This document shows, piece by piece, positions 51,595 to 61,605 of a DNA stretch of 64,000 nucleotides. The stretch's first letter is position 1. Each line of letters opens with the position of its first letter. The notes below the pieces were generated by a model. That model worked only from the letters and a program-made list of their open reading frames with translations. It was not told the origin of the DNA and did no database searches. Source of the DNA: Neodontobutis hainanensis (taxonomy: Eukaryota > Chordata > Actinopteri > Gobiiformes > Odontobutidae); NCBI GenBank assembly GCA_024349245.1, contig JALDNG010000038.1, positions 3,645,501 through 3,709,500 of the forward strand. Direction: 5' to 3'. Position numbers and translations under genes: made by a program.

Positions 51595-54500
51595 CTGAGA
51601 CCACAGGATACAGTATATTACACAGGCAAAAGAGAACAAATCCTTTCTGATGGGTCAGGCCAGAATGGTACCTTTAGGTGGTTTACAGCTTGAGGAATGC
51701 TCCAGTTGTGTTTCTGAAGAGAAGCCCGACACTCTTCTAATGTGACACCGTGAACTTCTCCCTGAACCTGCCGCGAACAAGGATTAAACAAAGGAATGAT
51801 CAAATAAAATTGCATTTATACAGCAGCTCTCAGTATAGGTTTAGAATATAAAATATAAATATGGACTGATTAAGAAAGAAATTCTAGCCTATAGGGAACA
51901 TTCAGCTCCAGTGAAAATAGACTGTCTATTTGTCTGTTACCTTAATGATGCTCTGTTCAGATTGCATGCTGGGATTTGCGGTCCGTCCATTATTGTTGTT
52001 GCATGAGGAGTTGGGTTTGGTGCCACTAAGAGGCTGCTGCACAATGGGCTTCACTGCCGCCATGTTGGCTGCTCCATATCTAAATACAGAAACATGATTT
52101 ATTAAAAAGATCTAAATAAGAGAAAGCGGCGTTATTAGTTTTTTATTTTAAATTCTCAGTCAGTTTTACAGATACTATGCTATAATGATTTGTCTTACTG
52201 TACTGTGATATAATTAATATTATTTTGTAGTAGCATCTCAAAATGACATACTCAGACATTCGCCCAACTATTATCCCCCACAAACCTTTCCAGAAAGGCG
52301 GGCCGTTCTGGCAGCGGGGCACGTGTTGTACTCTGCGAGCTGTCAATCAGTGAAGGAAAGGCCCGCCCCTCACGACAAACGAGAGGATCCAGTAAAGATG
52401 TGGACGAGTAGGACGACCTCGGTGCAGCAAGTCGTGATGTTTGTGAAGTGCCTTGAGGTGTGGAGGAGGAGGAAGGTGGGGAGTTCGTCGACAGGAGTGA
52501 TCCCAGAAGCCCTGCCGTCCTCCGAGGGGACACAGATTGGGGAGGAGGGGGGATAGCTATCGGGACCAATGGGAGCGGAGAAGAAGAGCGGGATGCTGGT
52601 TGTGAGAAAGCATGGTCTCTGGGAGGGATTTGAGGAGGCGCGTTGTCTTCCTCGTTGCCCAGCGAGATGGAGCTGGACCGAGCCTGAGGGTGGTTCGGCC
52701 TTTGGGACGCGTTGAGCTTTGAGGGCCGCAGAGGAGGGGCGGGGCTACGGGGTGGCAGCATGGGACGCTCTTCTAAACAGGAAGCGAAGGACGAAGAGGA
52801 CGAGGGTGATGTGGGAGGCAGGTAGATCTGTTTGTGAGGGGTGAGAGGAGCGAGGGGTAACAGCAGAGGGGACGAGGGGAGGGAGCGGCCTGTTGTCATG
52901 GGAACCTGAAGTTTCACCATCACCTAAAAGAGAGAGACAAGACTGTTGAGTAATATATTATAACATGCTTAATGCATTATGGCACACCCCTTCTGAAGCG
53001 TTTAGAACTGCATTAGTCTGAATATAGCCTCTGTTTCCACCTCTCGTTGTAGTTCCTGGAAGAGGTCAGCAGACTGGGATTCACTTCGTGCCCCCAGTGA
53101 TCCGGCTCCAGCTGCAGCAGAGGCCTCTTCACTGAGCCCATTGTTGATGGAGCGCACCTCCTGGTCTTCTGATTGGTCCTCAGCTTCAGGAGCAACCTCA
53201 TCGTAAGCTGGCTGAGGGAGCGGCCAGTCCAGGATGGAGGGAGTGTCCTGAGCAGGAGAACGACCCATGAACAGAGACATTTAAAAGTGCTTCACAAAGA
53301 GGGTATGTTACAATAGAAAGCAAAAGAAATAAAACACATAAACATCTTTAGAGATTTGAGGTAAAAAGTTACATAATGTTGCTTTGATGAGAACTACTAG
53401 AGAATGACAAGTGGCCGAACTGTCATCCTGTAAGACATTATCAGTGCAGAAAAGGCCTTTTCTGACATTTCGAGGCCAAAAGTTGGACCAGAGCCTTTGG
53501 ACAAAATGTGAATCTATTGTTTAGTTGTGGCATAGATTCCAAAAGCATTCTTGACATTTTTGCATTTCTTAACTTTTCTGTAATAGAGTCACTATAATGG
53601 CTAGGAATAACTAGAAGTATTACTAAACCATATACACAGATTTCATTTTGCACGTTTTTTTTAGATCACATTTTGAACGTTTTCTGTACTTGCCAGCTTC
53701 ATTTGCGCTACATTTTATTTAAATAGTCCTATATATTACAAAAAGGAAGACCTGCCAAGACCTAGATGCCTGCTATGAATTGCATTCCTTATCTTAAAGT
53801 AAAAAAATATCAAATTATAGCTTAAAACTATGTATTATAAGAAATATAAGTAAGAAATGAATACTGACTAGATTTGTTTAGATTTACATACTAACTACTT
53901 AATTAAATGTTGGATAAAGACTAATATAAAGATTAAAGACATTCGCTCGTGTGTCTGTGTATCCCAGTACCTCATACCTTCAGTGTGTCGTCGTCCCGTT
54001 GATTAGGCTCGGTCAGAGGTGAAGGTGTGGTTGAGCTAAAGCTGTCGTCAGTAAAATCGATAAGCGACACTTCGCTTTTGGCTGAGCGAACACTGGACCC
54101 CTCCCACGGCCGGAGCTTCAGGCCCAGAGACACCCCCAGCTTCCTGAGCCCAGACGAAGTGCTGGTGTCATCATCGTCGTCATAGTCGTCCATCACAGAG
54201 TCGTAAAACGGCTCTAAACAAAACAGATGTGTTTGAAAAAGGCAGTCAAATATATGAAATTATATTGAGATGAACTTACTCTTCAGCAGAATCGCAGGCT
54301 GTGGCGGTCGAGGAGGAGGTTGCTCTAATGAAAAGAGAAATAATGTTGAGACAAAATACAACATATTGTTATAGGTGCTAAATTTTGCAGTTACTTTTGG
54401 CACGGTTGGGAAGTTTGGTCGGCCTTGCTTCACAGGTGTTTGTTCCCAGGACATCAGGGGGGTCCATTGGGTTTCCCAAATACAGACTAAAGGGAAAAGG

Positions 54501-57500
54501 AAAAAGAAAAATCAATATAAATTATGTAATGAATAACATCTTTTGTATTAATTCAAATAATAATTAATAGACTGATTAAGTTATTTCAGTCCAAAGATTA
54601 CTTTTTTATGTTTTAGTGTCATAACAAATTTACATATTTACATTAACGTCCATATTTGTCTCTCTCGTGTTGTGGCTCAATAGAAGCTCATAATGAGAAT
54701 TGTAATAACCCACCAACAAATTTTATATTATGCCAGCAACAGATGTTGATGATGTTATATTATTACCACAGCAGCCTCAGAGGGTCAAAATTCAAGCTTC
54801 AAGTTCCCACTCAGTGTACAAAGAGGCATACACGTGATGTTGCAGCAAGTTTAAAATAATATGTGCATCTTGAAACACATGCGGAGGTGAACTATAATTT
54901 TCATTACAATTAGTTTGAAGAGCAGATGGTGCACTGCTGCCCTCTAGTGGAGAGAAACAGAGAGGCAATGAGCAACCAATGTAAACCAGGGATAGTGAAA
55001 AGCCAAAAAACTCTTCTATTGTCAAAGGAAGATTTAATATTTGTCCTTAAATAAAGTGCAAACAAATAATAAACTTTAAAATAAAGCACTGTGCAATTTA
55101 TTAAACAGTAAAATAAAAACTGAAAGTTTGCTAAATTAACCTGTCAATGCGATCTGCAAATCCCCAGCTCCTGTGGGGGTCGGTGTCCCCGTGTCCCGTG
55201 TGGATGAACGAGTGTTTGAGCGGTCGGCTGATGTCCTGAGCTGACAGACCGGCCACCGAGGTCACCACGTGACGAGGAAACTGTCCGATACGCAGCGTGC
55301 CTCTGTTCTGACCGCGCCACCAGTAGTGCTCTGCTCTGAGGACGGATAAAGACACAGAAATGTAACCGACAATATACTTGACATATAAATACTGTGATGG
55401 AAGAAGAAAAGAAGAAGAGCATCATGAACTAGAGGGCATACTTTAATTTGTAAATGCACCCAACACTTGTAGGAATGCACTGAAAAAAATCCACTCACAC
55501 AAAAACAGTAGCCTGAAATACCAAGAAGAGGGCGGGGATGTACTTTTAGGCATTTTTATCTCCATGACTATAAACATTCATAAATGACTCAGACCAACCT
55601 CCCCTCTATGATGGTAATAACATCGTTCATTTTAATCTGGAGCTTGTCTTCCTCTTCAAAGTCTTGCAGAGCTCTCATGTCTGTGGGCATGGTCTGTGGC
55701 AAAAACAAAAGCCAATTTTATGTATTTTTATTTGAAACTATTCTCATACTGTATCTACCATTCAGCAGAAAAGCACAGAACAAATGCATTAAATAAACAA
55801 GCAAACTAGTGTATAAATACTGCATCTCCTCAATTTATCTCCATCTCTTATTCAATTTTCTTTCATCAATCCATTTCCCTGATCACACTACATTCATTAG
55901 AAAGAATTACAGTTATTGGTAATGAGATTATACCTCGAGCAGGAAATCTCTGAGGGCGATGAACGTGGGCCTATCCTCAGGTTTGGGGCTCCAACACTGC
56001 AGCATCACATTATAAACGTCCTGAGGACAGTCTTCTGGTTTACACAGCCGCTCGGCCTCCACGTCTACCTTATGGAGAATCTGAAAGTCCATATGTAACT
56101 TATTAAGAGTGCTACTCTTAAGAGTAAAAAACAAAAGCCTGAGGCAAAAAAAAAAAAAAAGCTATTCTTTCTTATTCTTCTATTCTATTGTTCCTGAGAA
56201 GCACAGCTTGTTTCAGAGGAGATTTAATTGTGCTGTGTGAGAAATGAGTTAACCAGACGCTAAAACTGGTTGAAACCAGTATTACGATAGGGTGTTTAGT
56301 CTTGTGCTAGTCCCAGTAAGATTTAAGGGTCTGTTTTAGGGCACGGCATGTCTCATTACAAATATCAGGTCTTATCCTGAGTTAAATCAAATTAGCTCCA
56401 ATTTCTCCCAACTTGCGCTCAAATGAAACGCTGTGAATTGTCCTATGTTTGTAAATGCTAGCGCTAGAAGAGTCTCTGAGAAGAGTCTCTGAGTGACAAT
56501 AAGTGCTCACAACAACTGCAAAAAAAATCTGCCTAATCTAGTGTTTGCCCAAGCTAATGAAATTTTTGAGTTTAGATGTGAAATTTAATACAGAAAATAC
56601 TATATTAAAAGGCTTTACCTGACTTCCATTGAGGCCCAGCCACGGCTCCTGTCCGTGTGTAAACATCTCCCACAAAGTGACTCCAAACATCCAGGTATCA
56701 GACGCATGAGAAAAGGTACGAGACTTCAGAGACTCTGGAGCACACCTGGAGAAAATAGGGCCAAAAAAAAATCTAGTGAATTGAAAGTTTTCTGTTTTTC
56801 TGTAGATTCTGATGTGAAGGTTTTGATGACTCACCAGGGGAAGGGGATTTTGTGTCCCTCCTCCATGATGTACTGGTCAGTGTGTGTTGGCAGCGCCCTC
56901 ATTAAACCAAAGTCTCCGATCTTCACCGTCTCGTTGGTCGAGAGAAGGACGTTGCGAGCTGCGAGGTCTCTGTGAAGGAAACGCTTCGACTCTAAATAGG
57001 CCATACCACAGGCCACCTACAAAGAAAGAGTCAAGTTTAGAGAGTTATTCTGTAGTTAAGTCTCATGTTGCCTAACTTTAAAAACAAGCAAATGAAGAAA
57101 TAGTCACACCTCGGTGAATGTAAAAAAAAAATTGATTTATAATAGACAGCATGGTACAAAGTAAGTAACTCTATGGCTAATACACATTTTTATGTAATTA
57201 TATGCAATTGCACAGAAAGAGAGAAGCAGTAGGAGCTTATCCAGAAAGTATGCCTTAGGAGTTAGAAAATTACACTAAAAGGACTCAGATGATACTTTAC
57301 TTTGTCTTTTTAGAATATACACAAATTGTGCAGAACACACTTGAAAAAAGATATGATAAAGTAAAGTAAAGTTGAATAAACCAAAACCTTTAAAAATATA
57401 AAATACAAGCCCACACTGTTTGCGTTATCGGTGACACGCATTGTGCAAATATGGTTAGCGTGAGGGAATGCAGTGAGTGTATAAAAGATTTTTTGTCACC

Positions 57501-60500
57501 ATTGTTTGTTTTCCTGCTGTAAGACTGACCTGCACAGCGTAATTACACAGAGAGGAGATCAGGATGTGTCCCTGTCGTTTTCTGAGCCGGTCCAACAATG
57601 ATCCCAGAGGAGCCAACTCAGTCACCTACACACAGATGTAAAAATAGATTCTTCAGCACAATATAAGCACAGATTATTTGCTTTACTATTTATATCTCTT
57701 ACCATTTTCATGGGCTGTGTAAGAACAATCCCATGCAGACGGATGAGGTTCTGGTGGTTAAGTGAGTGCATGGCATTGACTTCTCTGATAAAGTCGTCCA
57801 GCCCATCAGAGTCCAACACGCCAGCCTTGAGACACTTCACAGCCACTGAGAGCTAAAAAAGCAAACAAATGCAGAAGTAATTTTGCAAGGTAGAGAGAGG
57901 AATTGTTTGTAATAATTTGGTGCAATAGAAAGATTGTTTGGTAACATAATAAGTATTTGAATGTGCCACATAACCTCTTCCCTCAGGTTATAAATATTAC
58001 ATTTATTGTGAAAGTCCTTTCTATTCTTGTGTATTAAAAAGTTCTGGGATTCATTTCTTCCATGGTTAAATTACTGGACACCATTTAATTATTGTCTATA
58101 CTTTTGACTATCTTTTATGTTAGTTATTCATCATCGTCCTTTAGTAGTAGTTGTGTGTTGCCTTACCACTCTACCGTTCGGAGCGGTCCACTCTCCTCGG
58201 CGGACCACCCCGAACGTGCCGTCTCCGAGTTTCTCCAACAGCTGCAGCTCTGGTTCTCTGATGAGGCAGGTGAGAGAGGCCCCTGACTCGCTGCTGCCCG
58301 GGCTTGCTCCGCCTGATGCCCCGTGTGTGAGGGTCTGCTGGGGGTCAGAGTCTGGACGTTTCACCGGGAACACCTAAAGATGCAGGTTTGGGCTGATAAT
58401 GATTTGGAAATGTATGTTTGTACAAGGTTTTTCAGGACATTTGAAGGACATTACCAGCTTTTTCTTGACAATTAAGGACAGTATTTTTCCATCAGGATCA
58501 TATAATTCACCACACGCCAGTTTTATTCCTCATGTTTTTAAACTCCACTCCACAAAGTACAGCAGCCTTAGAGGGTCAAAACGTAAGCTTAAACGGTTGA
58601 ATGTTTGTGGGAACACATGATGGTTCTGTCTGTCTAATGTGAATTTCAAACTAAATGCAATCTAAAGTCACAAATGCAATCTAAAATGGAATCAAAATTT
58701 TAAAGACCATTACTTTTAGGTCCTATGGGCATTGTAGTCCATATTCAGGTTATTTTCATGACTAAAAATCAACCTTCTTTTTAATTTTTTTTTTTTTTAA
58801 TGATTTATTTAGATATAATTATTATGACAGGACAGAAAAGTTTAAACCTTTCCATACCCTCTTTCACCAAATACTGCAAACTGGCTTTTGGATCACTGGT
58901 ATTGTATTTTTAGATAGTATTTCTCTCTATGTATCATGCACTAGTCTTGTCTTGTCTTGGTTGTTGTTTTGTCTTGGTCCTGGTCATGCCTTGCTCTTTC
59001 ATTTTTTGATCTTAATTCGATATTTTTTCTGTATGAATGTGTTATGCAAACCTTGCTCATCCAGGACTTGCGTTTATAAAGTGCTCTTCTTCTTTTAACT
59101 GCCTCCCACAGTCTCCTCTGGCCTGAAACCAAACCATCACAGATAAGACTTAAGAAACCTTGAAAAACTGTGAGTCAAAACATTTCAAATCCCAGACGGG
59201 TCACAGACAGTAGCTGGAGTAAAATAAAAGGTAAAAACACTGACCCGGACGTCCCATGCCGATCTTCTCCAGGTCTTCATTCTTGACATAATCGAAATGG
59301 GAGAGTCGCGTGACGTTGAGCTCATCGCGGATTCGAATGAAATACTGCTGCAGCTGTACATCGGTCAGCAGCTCCAGCAGCCACTCGGTCCCTTCCTCAC
59401 ACTGCATCTGCAATCACAGGAGACTTCATTTAACTGTATCATCATAATAAATCTGTGGCTAAACTATTACAAACCCACTGGAAACTAAATGTCTTCAGAC
59501 GTAGACATACAGTATGGACAGTTTTAAGATTGTTGTTTTAAGAGTGCAGCCCCTCTTGTAAGGCCCATTACTGAAGGGAGAAGTGAAAATGGAGACTCTT
59601 AATAGACCAATAATGTTAAGTGCAAAGGAAATGAAGAAGTTACTATCAGTTACACAAGGTCGACATATTGACGGCTCCAGCAACCGCTCAGTGGAGATCT
59701 TCTGGAAAACTTTATCTTATTCTTAAGATACCTGTTTACCTGTTTAACTCCTTGTATTTTTGAAGAACTAACAAGCTCCATGGGCTCTGGGTCTAGATCT
59801 ATTGTTACAAAAACATTAAGATGCAGCACAAAGAAAATTATACAACTAGGCACGGGACTATTTCAAGGTATACTGCGGTTGAATGATAACTGTGCTATTA
59901 AAAAACTCAAATACTGTGACATGCCATTTATGTAAAAATGAGCTGAAGAGACAAAACCAGAAAGACATTAGGTTCCTGTATTTGGAACTACATTACCAAA
60001 CTTTTATAACAACCCATAAAATCACCCTTTGAGAGCCTCAAAAAAATTGTATATTAAAATATCTTTATCAATGGTAAAAAAAAAAAAAAAAATAGACCAG
60101 AAATATGTAGGACAGGAAGGACTTGAAAGACCTTGTGAGTCTATTCTTCTGAGAGGCACTAAACCACAAATATTGAGAACAGCTTTGAAATTGAAATGAT
60201 ATTATTTTATTCCATGTGACATTCACTTTTTGCTGTTAAAAATAACTGGCCAATCAGAGCCTTAAATCCAACTCTAGAGACTCTTACTCTGAAATAAAAA
60301 AATGCAATTCTATGTTTCCTTTTGCATGTTTTTCAATTGCACTGCTGTAGGTTGGATTTTTTTCAACATCACAAAAGCTACATGTTGTCATTGCTATATA
60401 TTTTTTGCTAATTGTTTAGTTTTTTTTCTGTCATAGTGCAGCCCTAGAACAAAGGCAGTCGTCTTCAGTTGTACAGAAACCCCACCCCCAGCTCCACTCG

Positions 60501-60697
60501 TGATGGTGTAAGTCACATTCCTGCAGCTCACACACACCTCACCTTCACTCACACACACTGTATAATCACAGCTCTACAGTCTTTACCATTTGTCCGCCAG
60601 CACTCTCTCCAATCCTCCTGCTTCCTTCGTCTTCATCCTCCCCCTCTTCCTCAGCTCTGGCGTAGGGCAGCCGCTGGTACATATAGCTCTCCCCCAT
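51466..60697 (-). CDS. tnk2: Tnk2 (Ack1) non-receptor tyrosine kinase, complete coding region in 19 exons
   Basis: Coding exons in transcript order are 60697-60587, 59407-59245, 59122-59052, 58373-58167, 57852-57703, 57625-57530, 57016-56835, 56745-56619, 56080-55934, 55693-55599, 55335-55141, 54486-54395, 54324-54280, 54213-53978, 53247-53041, 52923-52286, 52079-51941, 51767-51672 and 51594-51466. All introns are GT-AG, phases agree, and the 3126 nt give 1041 residues plus stop, close to mammalian ACK1 (1038). Domains in order: acidic N-terminus (1-37), SAM-like region (about 38-100), tyrosine kinase (about 155-418), SH3 (about 422-480), CRIB (about 485-515), clathrin-box-like LIDF (611-614), Pro/Ser-rich region and C-terminal UBA (about 968-1035). 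Catalytic parts are intact: Gly-rich loop 165-170, VAVK Lys190, HRD 281-283, DFG 301-303, activation-loop Tyr315, APE 329-331. The family is a Cdc42-GTP effector acting in endocytosis and receptor turnover. The gene converges on fzd8. Whether this is tnk2a or tnk2b is not decidable here. Confidence 0.95.
51672..51767 (-). CDS. tnk2: tnk2 exon 18: first UBA helix pair
   Basis: 32 codons. VHGVTLEECRASLQKHNW and AVNHLK align with mammalian MVHGVTTEECQAALQCHGW, the ubiquitin-associated domain. Confidence 0.92.
51941..52079 (-). CDS. tnk2: tnk2 exon 17
   Basis: 139 nt starting by completing the split Arg. It includes the run SSCNNNNGR and the segment SMQSEQSIIK before a GTAACA donor. The identity of this exon rests on phase and splice sites more than on similarity. 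Confidence 0.85.
52286..52923 (-). CDS. tnk2: tnk2 exon 16: large Pro/Ser-rich exon
   Basis: 638 nt, the largest coding exon. It is a low-complexity Pro/Ser-rich region with many PxxP cores (MLPPRSPAPPLRP, PPQIPPRD). It ends LPERPAFLERY across the junction, matching mammalian LPERPSYLERY. Sequence elsewhere in the exon is weakly conserved. Confidence 0.92.
53041..53247 (-). CDS. tnk2: tnk2 exon 15: region of the WW-ligand motif
   Basis: 69 codons. WPLPQPAYDEVAP aligns with the mammalian PPPPAYDDVA segment, followed by RSINN and FQELQRE. The donor GAG|GTGGAA joins LQRE to VMVKLQVP, matching mammalian LQQECMRQLQAP. Reading through the donor reaches a stop within 12 codons. Confidence 0.88.
53978..54213 (-). 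CDS. tnk2: tnk2 exon 14: acidic stretch and clathrin-box-like motif
   Basis: Begins PFYDSV (mammals: KPTYDPV), then an Asp run DDYDDDDD, and later EVSLIDFTDD. LIDF resembles the clathrin-binding LIDFG of ACK1. Confidence 0.92.
54280..54324 (-). CDS. tnk2: tnk2 exon 13: short proline-rich exon
   Basis: 45 nt encoding QPPPRPPQPAILLK flanked by split Lys codons. It has a strong GTAAGT donor and a CATTAG acceptor. Its length is a multiple of three, so skipping it would keep the frame. Confidence 0.88.
54395..54486 (-). CDS. tnk2: tnk2 exon 12: post-CRIB segment
   Basis: 92 nt. LYLGNPMDPPDVL matches mammalian ACK1 directly after the CRIB. It starts by completing a Ser codon and ends with one base of a Lys codon. 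Confidence 0.92.
54938..54950 (+). promoter_or_regulatory. CTCF-like motif in a tnk2 intron
   Basis: TGCCCTCTAGTGG matches the CTCF core YGCCMYCTRSTGG at all 13 positions. Binding is not shown by sequence alone. Confidence 0.4.
55141..55335 (-). CDS. tnk2: tnk2 exon 11: second half of SH3 and CRIB
   Basis: Contains HYWWRGQN and FPRHVVTS of the SH3, then the Cdc42/Rac-binding CRIB with ISRPLKHSFIHTGHGD. It ends in phase 2 after the RID codons. Confidence 0.94.
55599..55693 (-). CDS. tnk2: tnk2 exon 10: first half of SH3
   Basis: 31 codons plus two bases: MRALQDFEEEDKLQIKMNDV and then ITIIEG. This begins the SH3 fold with its ALQDF motif. It ends in phase 2 at AG|GTTGGT. Confidence 0.93.
55934..56080 (-). 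CDS. tnk2: tnk2 exon 9: end of kinase domain
   Basis: 49 codons with PEDCPQDVYNVMLQCW and RPTFIALRDFLLE, the conserved C-lobe end. Phase 0 at both ends. Confidence 0.94.
56619..56745 (-). CDS. tnk2: tnk2 exon 8: APE motif and helix F
   Basis: Starts with the last base of the split Trp, then CAPESLKSRTFSHASDTWMF and EMFTHGQEPW. It carries the APE glutamate and the helix-F aspartate. Confidence 0.94.
56835..57016 (-). CDS. tnk2: tnk2 exon 7: catalytic and activation loops
   Basis: Contains HRDLAARN (catalytic loop), GDFGLMRALP and the activation-loop tyrosine in DQYIMEE (Tyr315, equivalent to human ACK1 Tyr284). It ends inside a Trp codon, TG|GTGAGT. Confidence 0.94.
57530..57625 (-). CDS. 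tnk2: tnk2 exon 6: kinase hinge region
   Basis: 32 codons: VTELAPLGSLLDRLR and then NYAVQ. It covers the hinge and helix D. The acceptor is TGTGTAG and the donor GTCAGT. Confidence 0.92.
57703..57852 (-). CDS. tnk2: tnk2 exon 5: catalytic lysine and helix C
   Basis: 50 codons containing VAVKCLK (catalytic Lys190) and FIREVNAMHSL with the helix-C Glu. It ends with PMKM before a GTAAGA donor. Confidence 0.93.
58167..58373 (-). CDS. tnk2: tnk2 exon 4: kinase N-lobe with Gly-rich loop
   Basis: 69 codons. A variable Ser/Gly-rich linker leads into LTCLIREPELQLLEKLG and the nucleotide-binding loop GDGTFGVV. Phase 0 at both ends. Confidence 0.93.
59052..59122 (-). CDS. tnk2: tnk2 exon 3: basic linker
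   Basis: 71 nt encoding QRRLWEAVKRRRALYKRKSW and then MSK, nearly identical to mammalian ACK1 between the SAM-like region and the kinase. The first two bases complete a Gly codon; it ends in phase 0. Confidence 0.93.
59245..59407 (-). CDS. tnk2: tnk2 exon 2: SAM-like region
   Basis: It begins exactly with ATG after a TTGCAG acceptor and reads MQCEEGTEWLLELL, then NVTRLSHFDYVKNEDL. Canonical mammalian ACK1 starts MQPEEGTGW, so this ATG is probably the start in transcripts from an upstream promoter. It ends in phase 1 within a Gly codon (donor GTCAGT). Confidence 0.93.
60587..60697 (-). CDS. tnk2: tnk2 exon 1: acidic alternative N-terminus
   Basis: This encodes 37 residues starting MGESYMYQRL, with an acidic run EEEGEDEDEG. 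It resembles the MGERSAYQRL-type N-terminus of one mammalian TNK2 isoform. The donor is ATG|GTAAAG. The cleanest translated start is ATG 60695-60697. Confidence 0.85.
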
Positions 60698-60790
60698 AAC
60701 AGCAAGTGTGCGTCCTCTTCCTTTTCCGCGCTGTCTATTTATTCTCCGGCTCCGTTTGCTGTGCCACCGCGCCGCTCCTGGTTCGTGCTA
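60698..60790 (-). promoter_or_regulatory. Possible promoter of the short-N-terminus tnk2 transcript
   Basis: The minus strand has an AATAAATA TATA-like element at 60743-60736, about 40 nt before the exon 1 ATG, in GC-richer sequence. No splice acceptor directly precedes the ATG, which favours a true first exon. A very short leader would be implied, so this is uncertain. Confidence 0.3.
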
Positions 60791-61359
60791 ATCTCCTCTC
60801 AGCTCCATGACCTTCTCCTGTCGATCGATACGCGCATGCACACACTCACAAACCGGGCTTTTGGACGCTCCCATCCAGTGGTATCACCTAAAGCTATCTG
60901 TAAACCCCCCCTGTTCTCCCTCCCTGCCACTGCTGCTGTCTCTCTCTCTCTGCTGACTCACGCTTTCCCTCCATACATTCTCTGTGCATCTCTCCATCTT
61001 TAATCTCTCCGTTTCATCTCTACTTCTCCCCCATCCTGGCTCAGCAGCGGAGCCCGGTGTCTGATGGTAAATAATTTAGCGCCGTGAACAAGAGGAGGGG
61101 CGCCAGGAAGGAGAAAGGCGAGAGGACGCAGACACCAATAGGTGCGCAGATGGAGGGTAAATGGATGAATGATCTGCCCAGAAAAGCAAAGATGAAAAGA
61201 GACCGCTCCAAACACCGACAGATGCAGATGGAAGCAGTGCAAATAATACGACTAGTCTTTAATGCTTTATACTTTTGTGGCCATTACGTAATGATAATAA
61301 CAGGAAACTAGCTTGTGTGTCATTGAATGAATGGCAAAATTTTATCCTTGTGTAATGCA

Positions 61360-61605
61360 TAGTCAGTTTAGTCCTAGTTTAGACCTGTTTAATCCTGGTT
61401 TAGACTTGTTTAATCCTGGTTTAGTCCCAGTTTAGACCTGGTTCATTCATTTAGTCCTGGTTTAGACTTGTTTAATCCTGGTTTAGTCCCAGTTTAGACC
61501 TGTTTAATCCTGGTTTAGACTTGTTTAATCCTGGTTTAGTCCCAGTTTAGACCTGGTTCATTCATTTAATCCTGGTTTAATCCCTGTGTAATCTTTGATC
61601 CTGAT
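61360..61605. repeat. Minisatellite with higher-order repeats
   Basis: Units of 15-16 bp such as GTTTAGACCTG and GTTTAATCCTG alternate in blocks. A longer block, running from GACTTGTTTAATCCTG through TCCCAGTTTAGACC to TGGTTCATTCATTTA, recurs with about 100-130 bp periodicity, ending in degenerate copies. Confidence 0.85.

Noticed and set aside
53000..53040. Extension of tnk2 exon 15 to the stop after FRLMQF
   Set aside because: Joining at GAG|GTGGAA restores alignment with mammalian ACK1 across the junction and keeps the frame, so the extension is intron.
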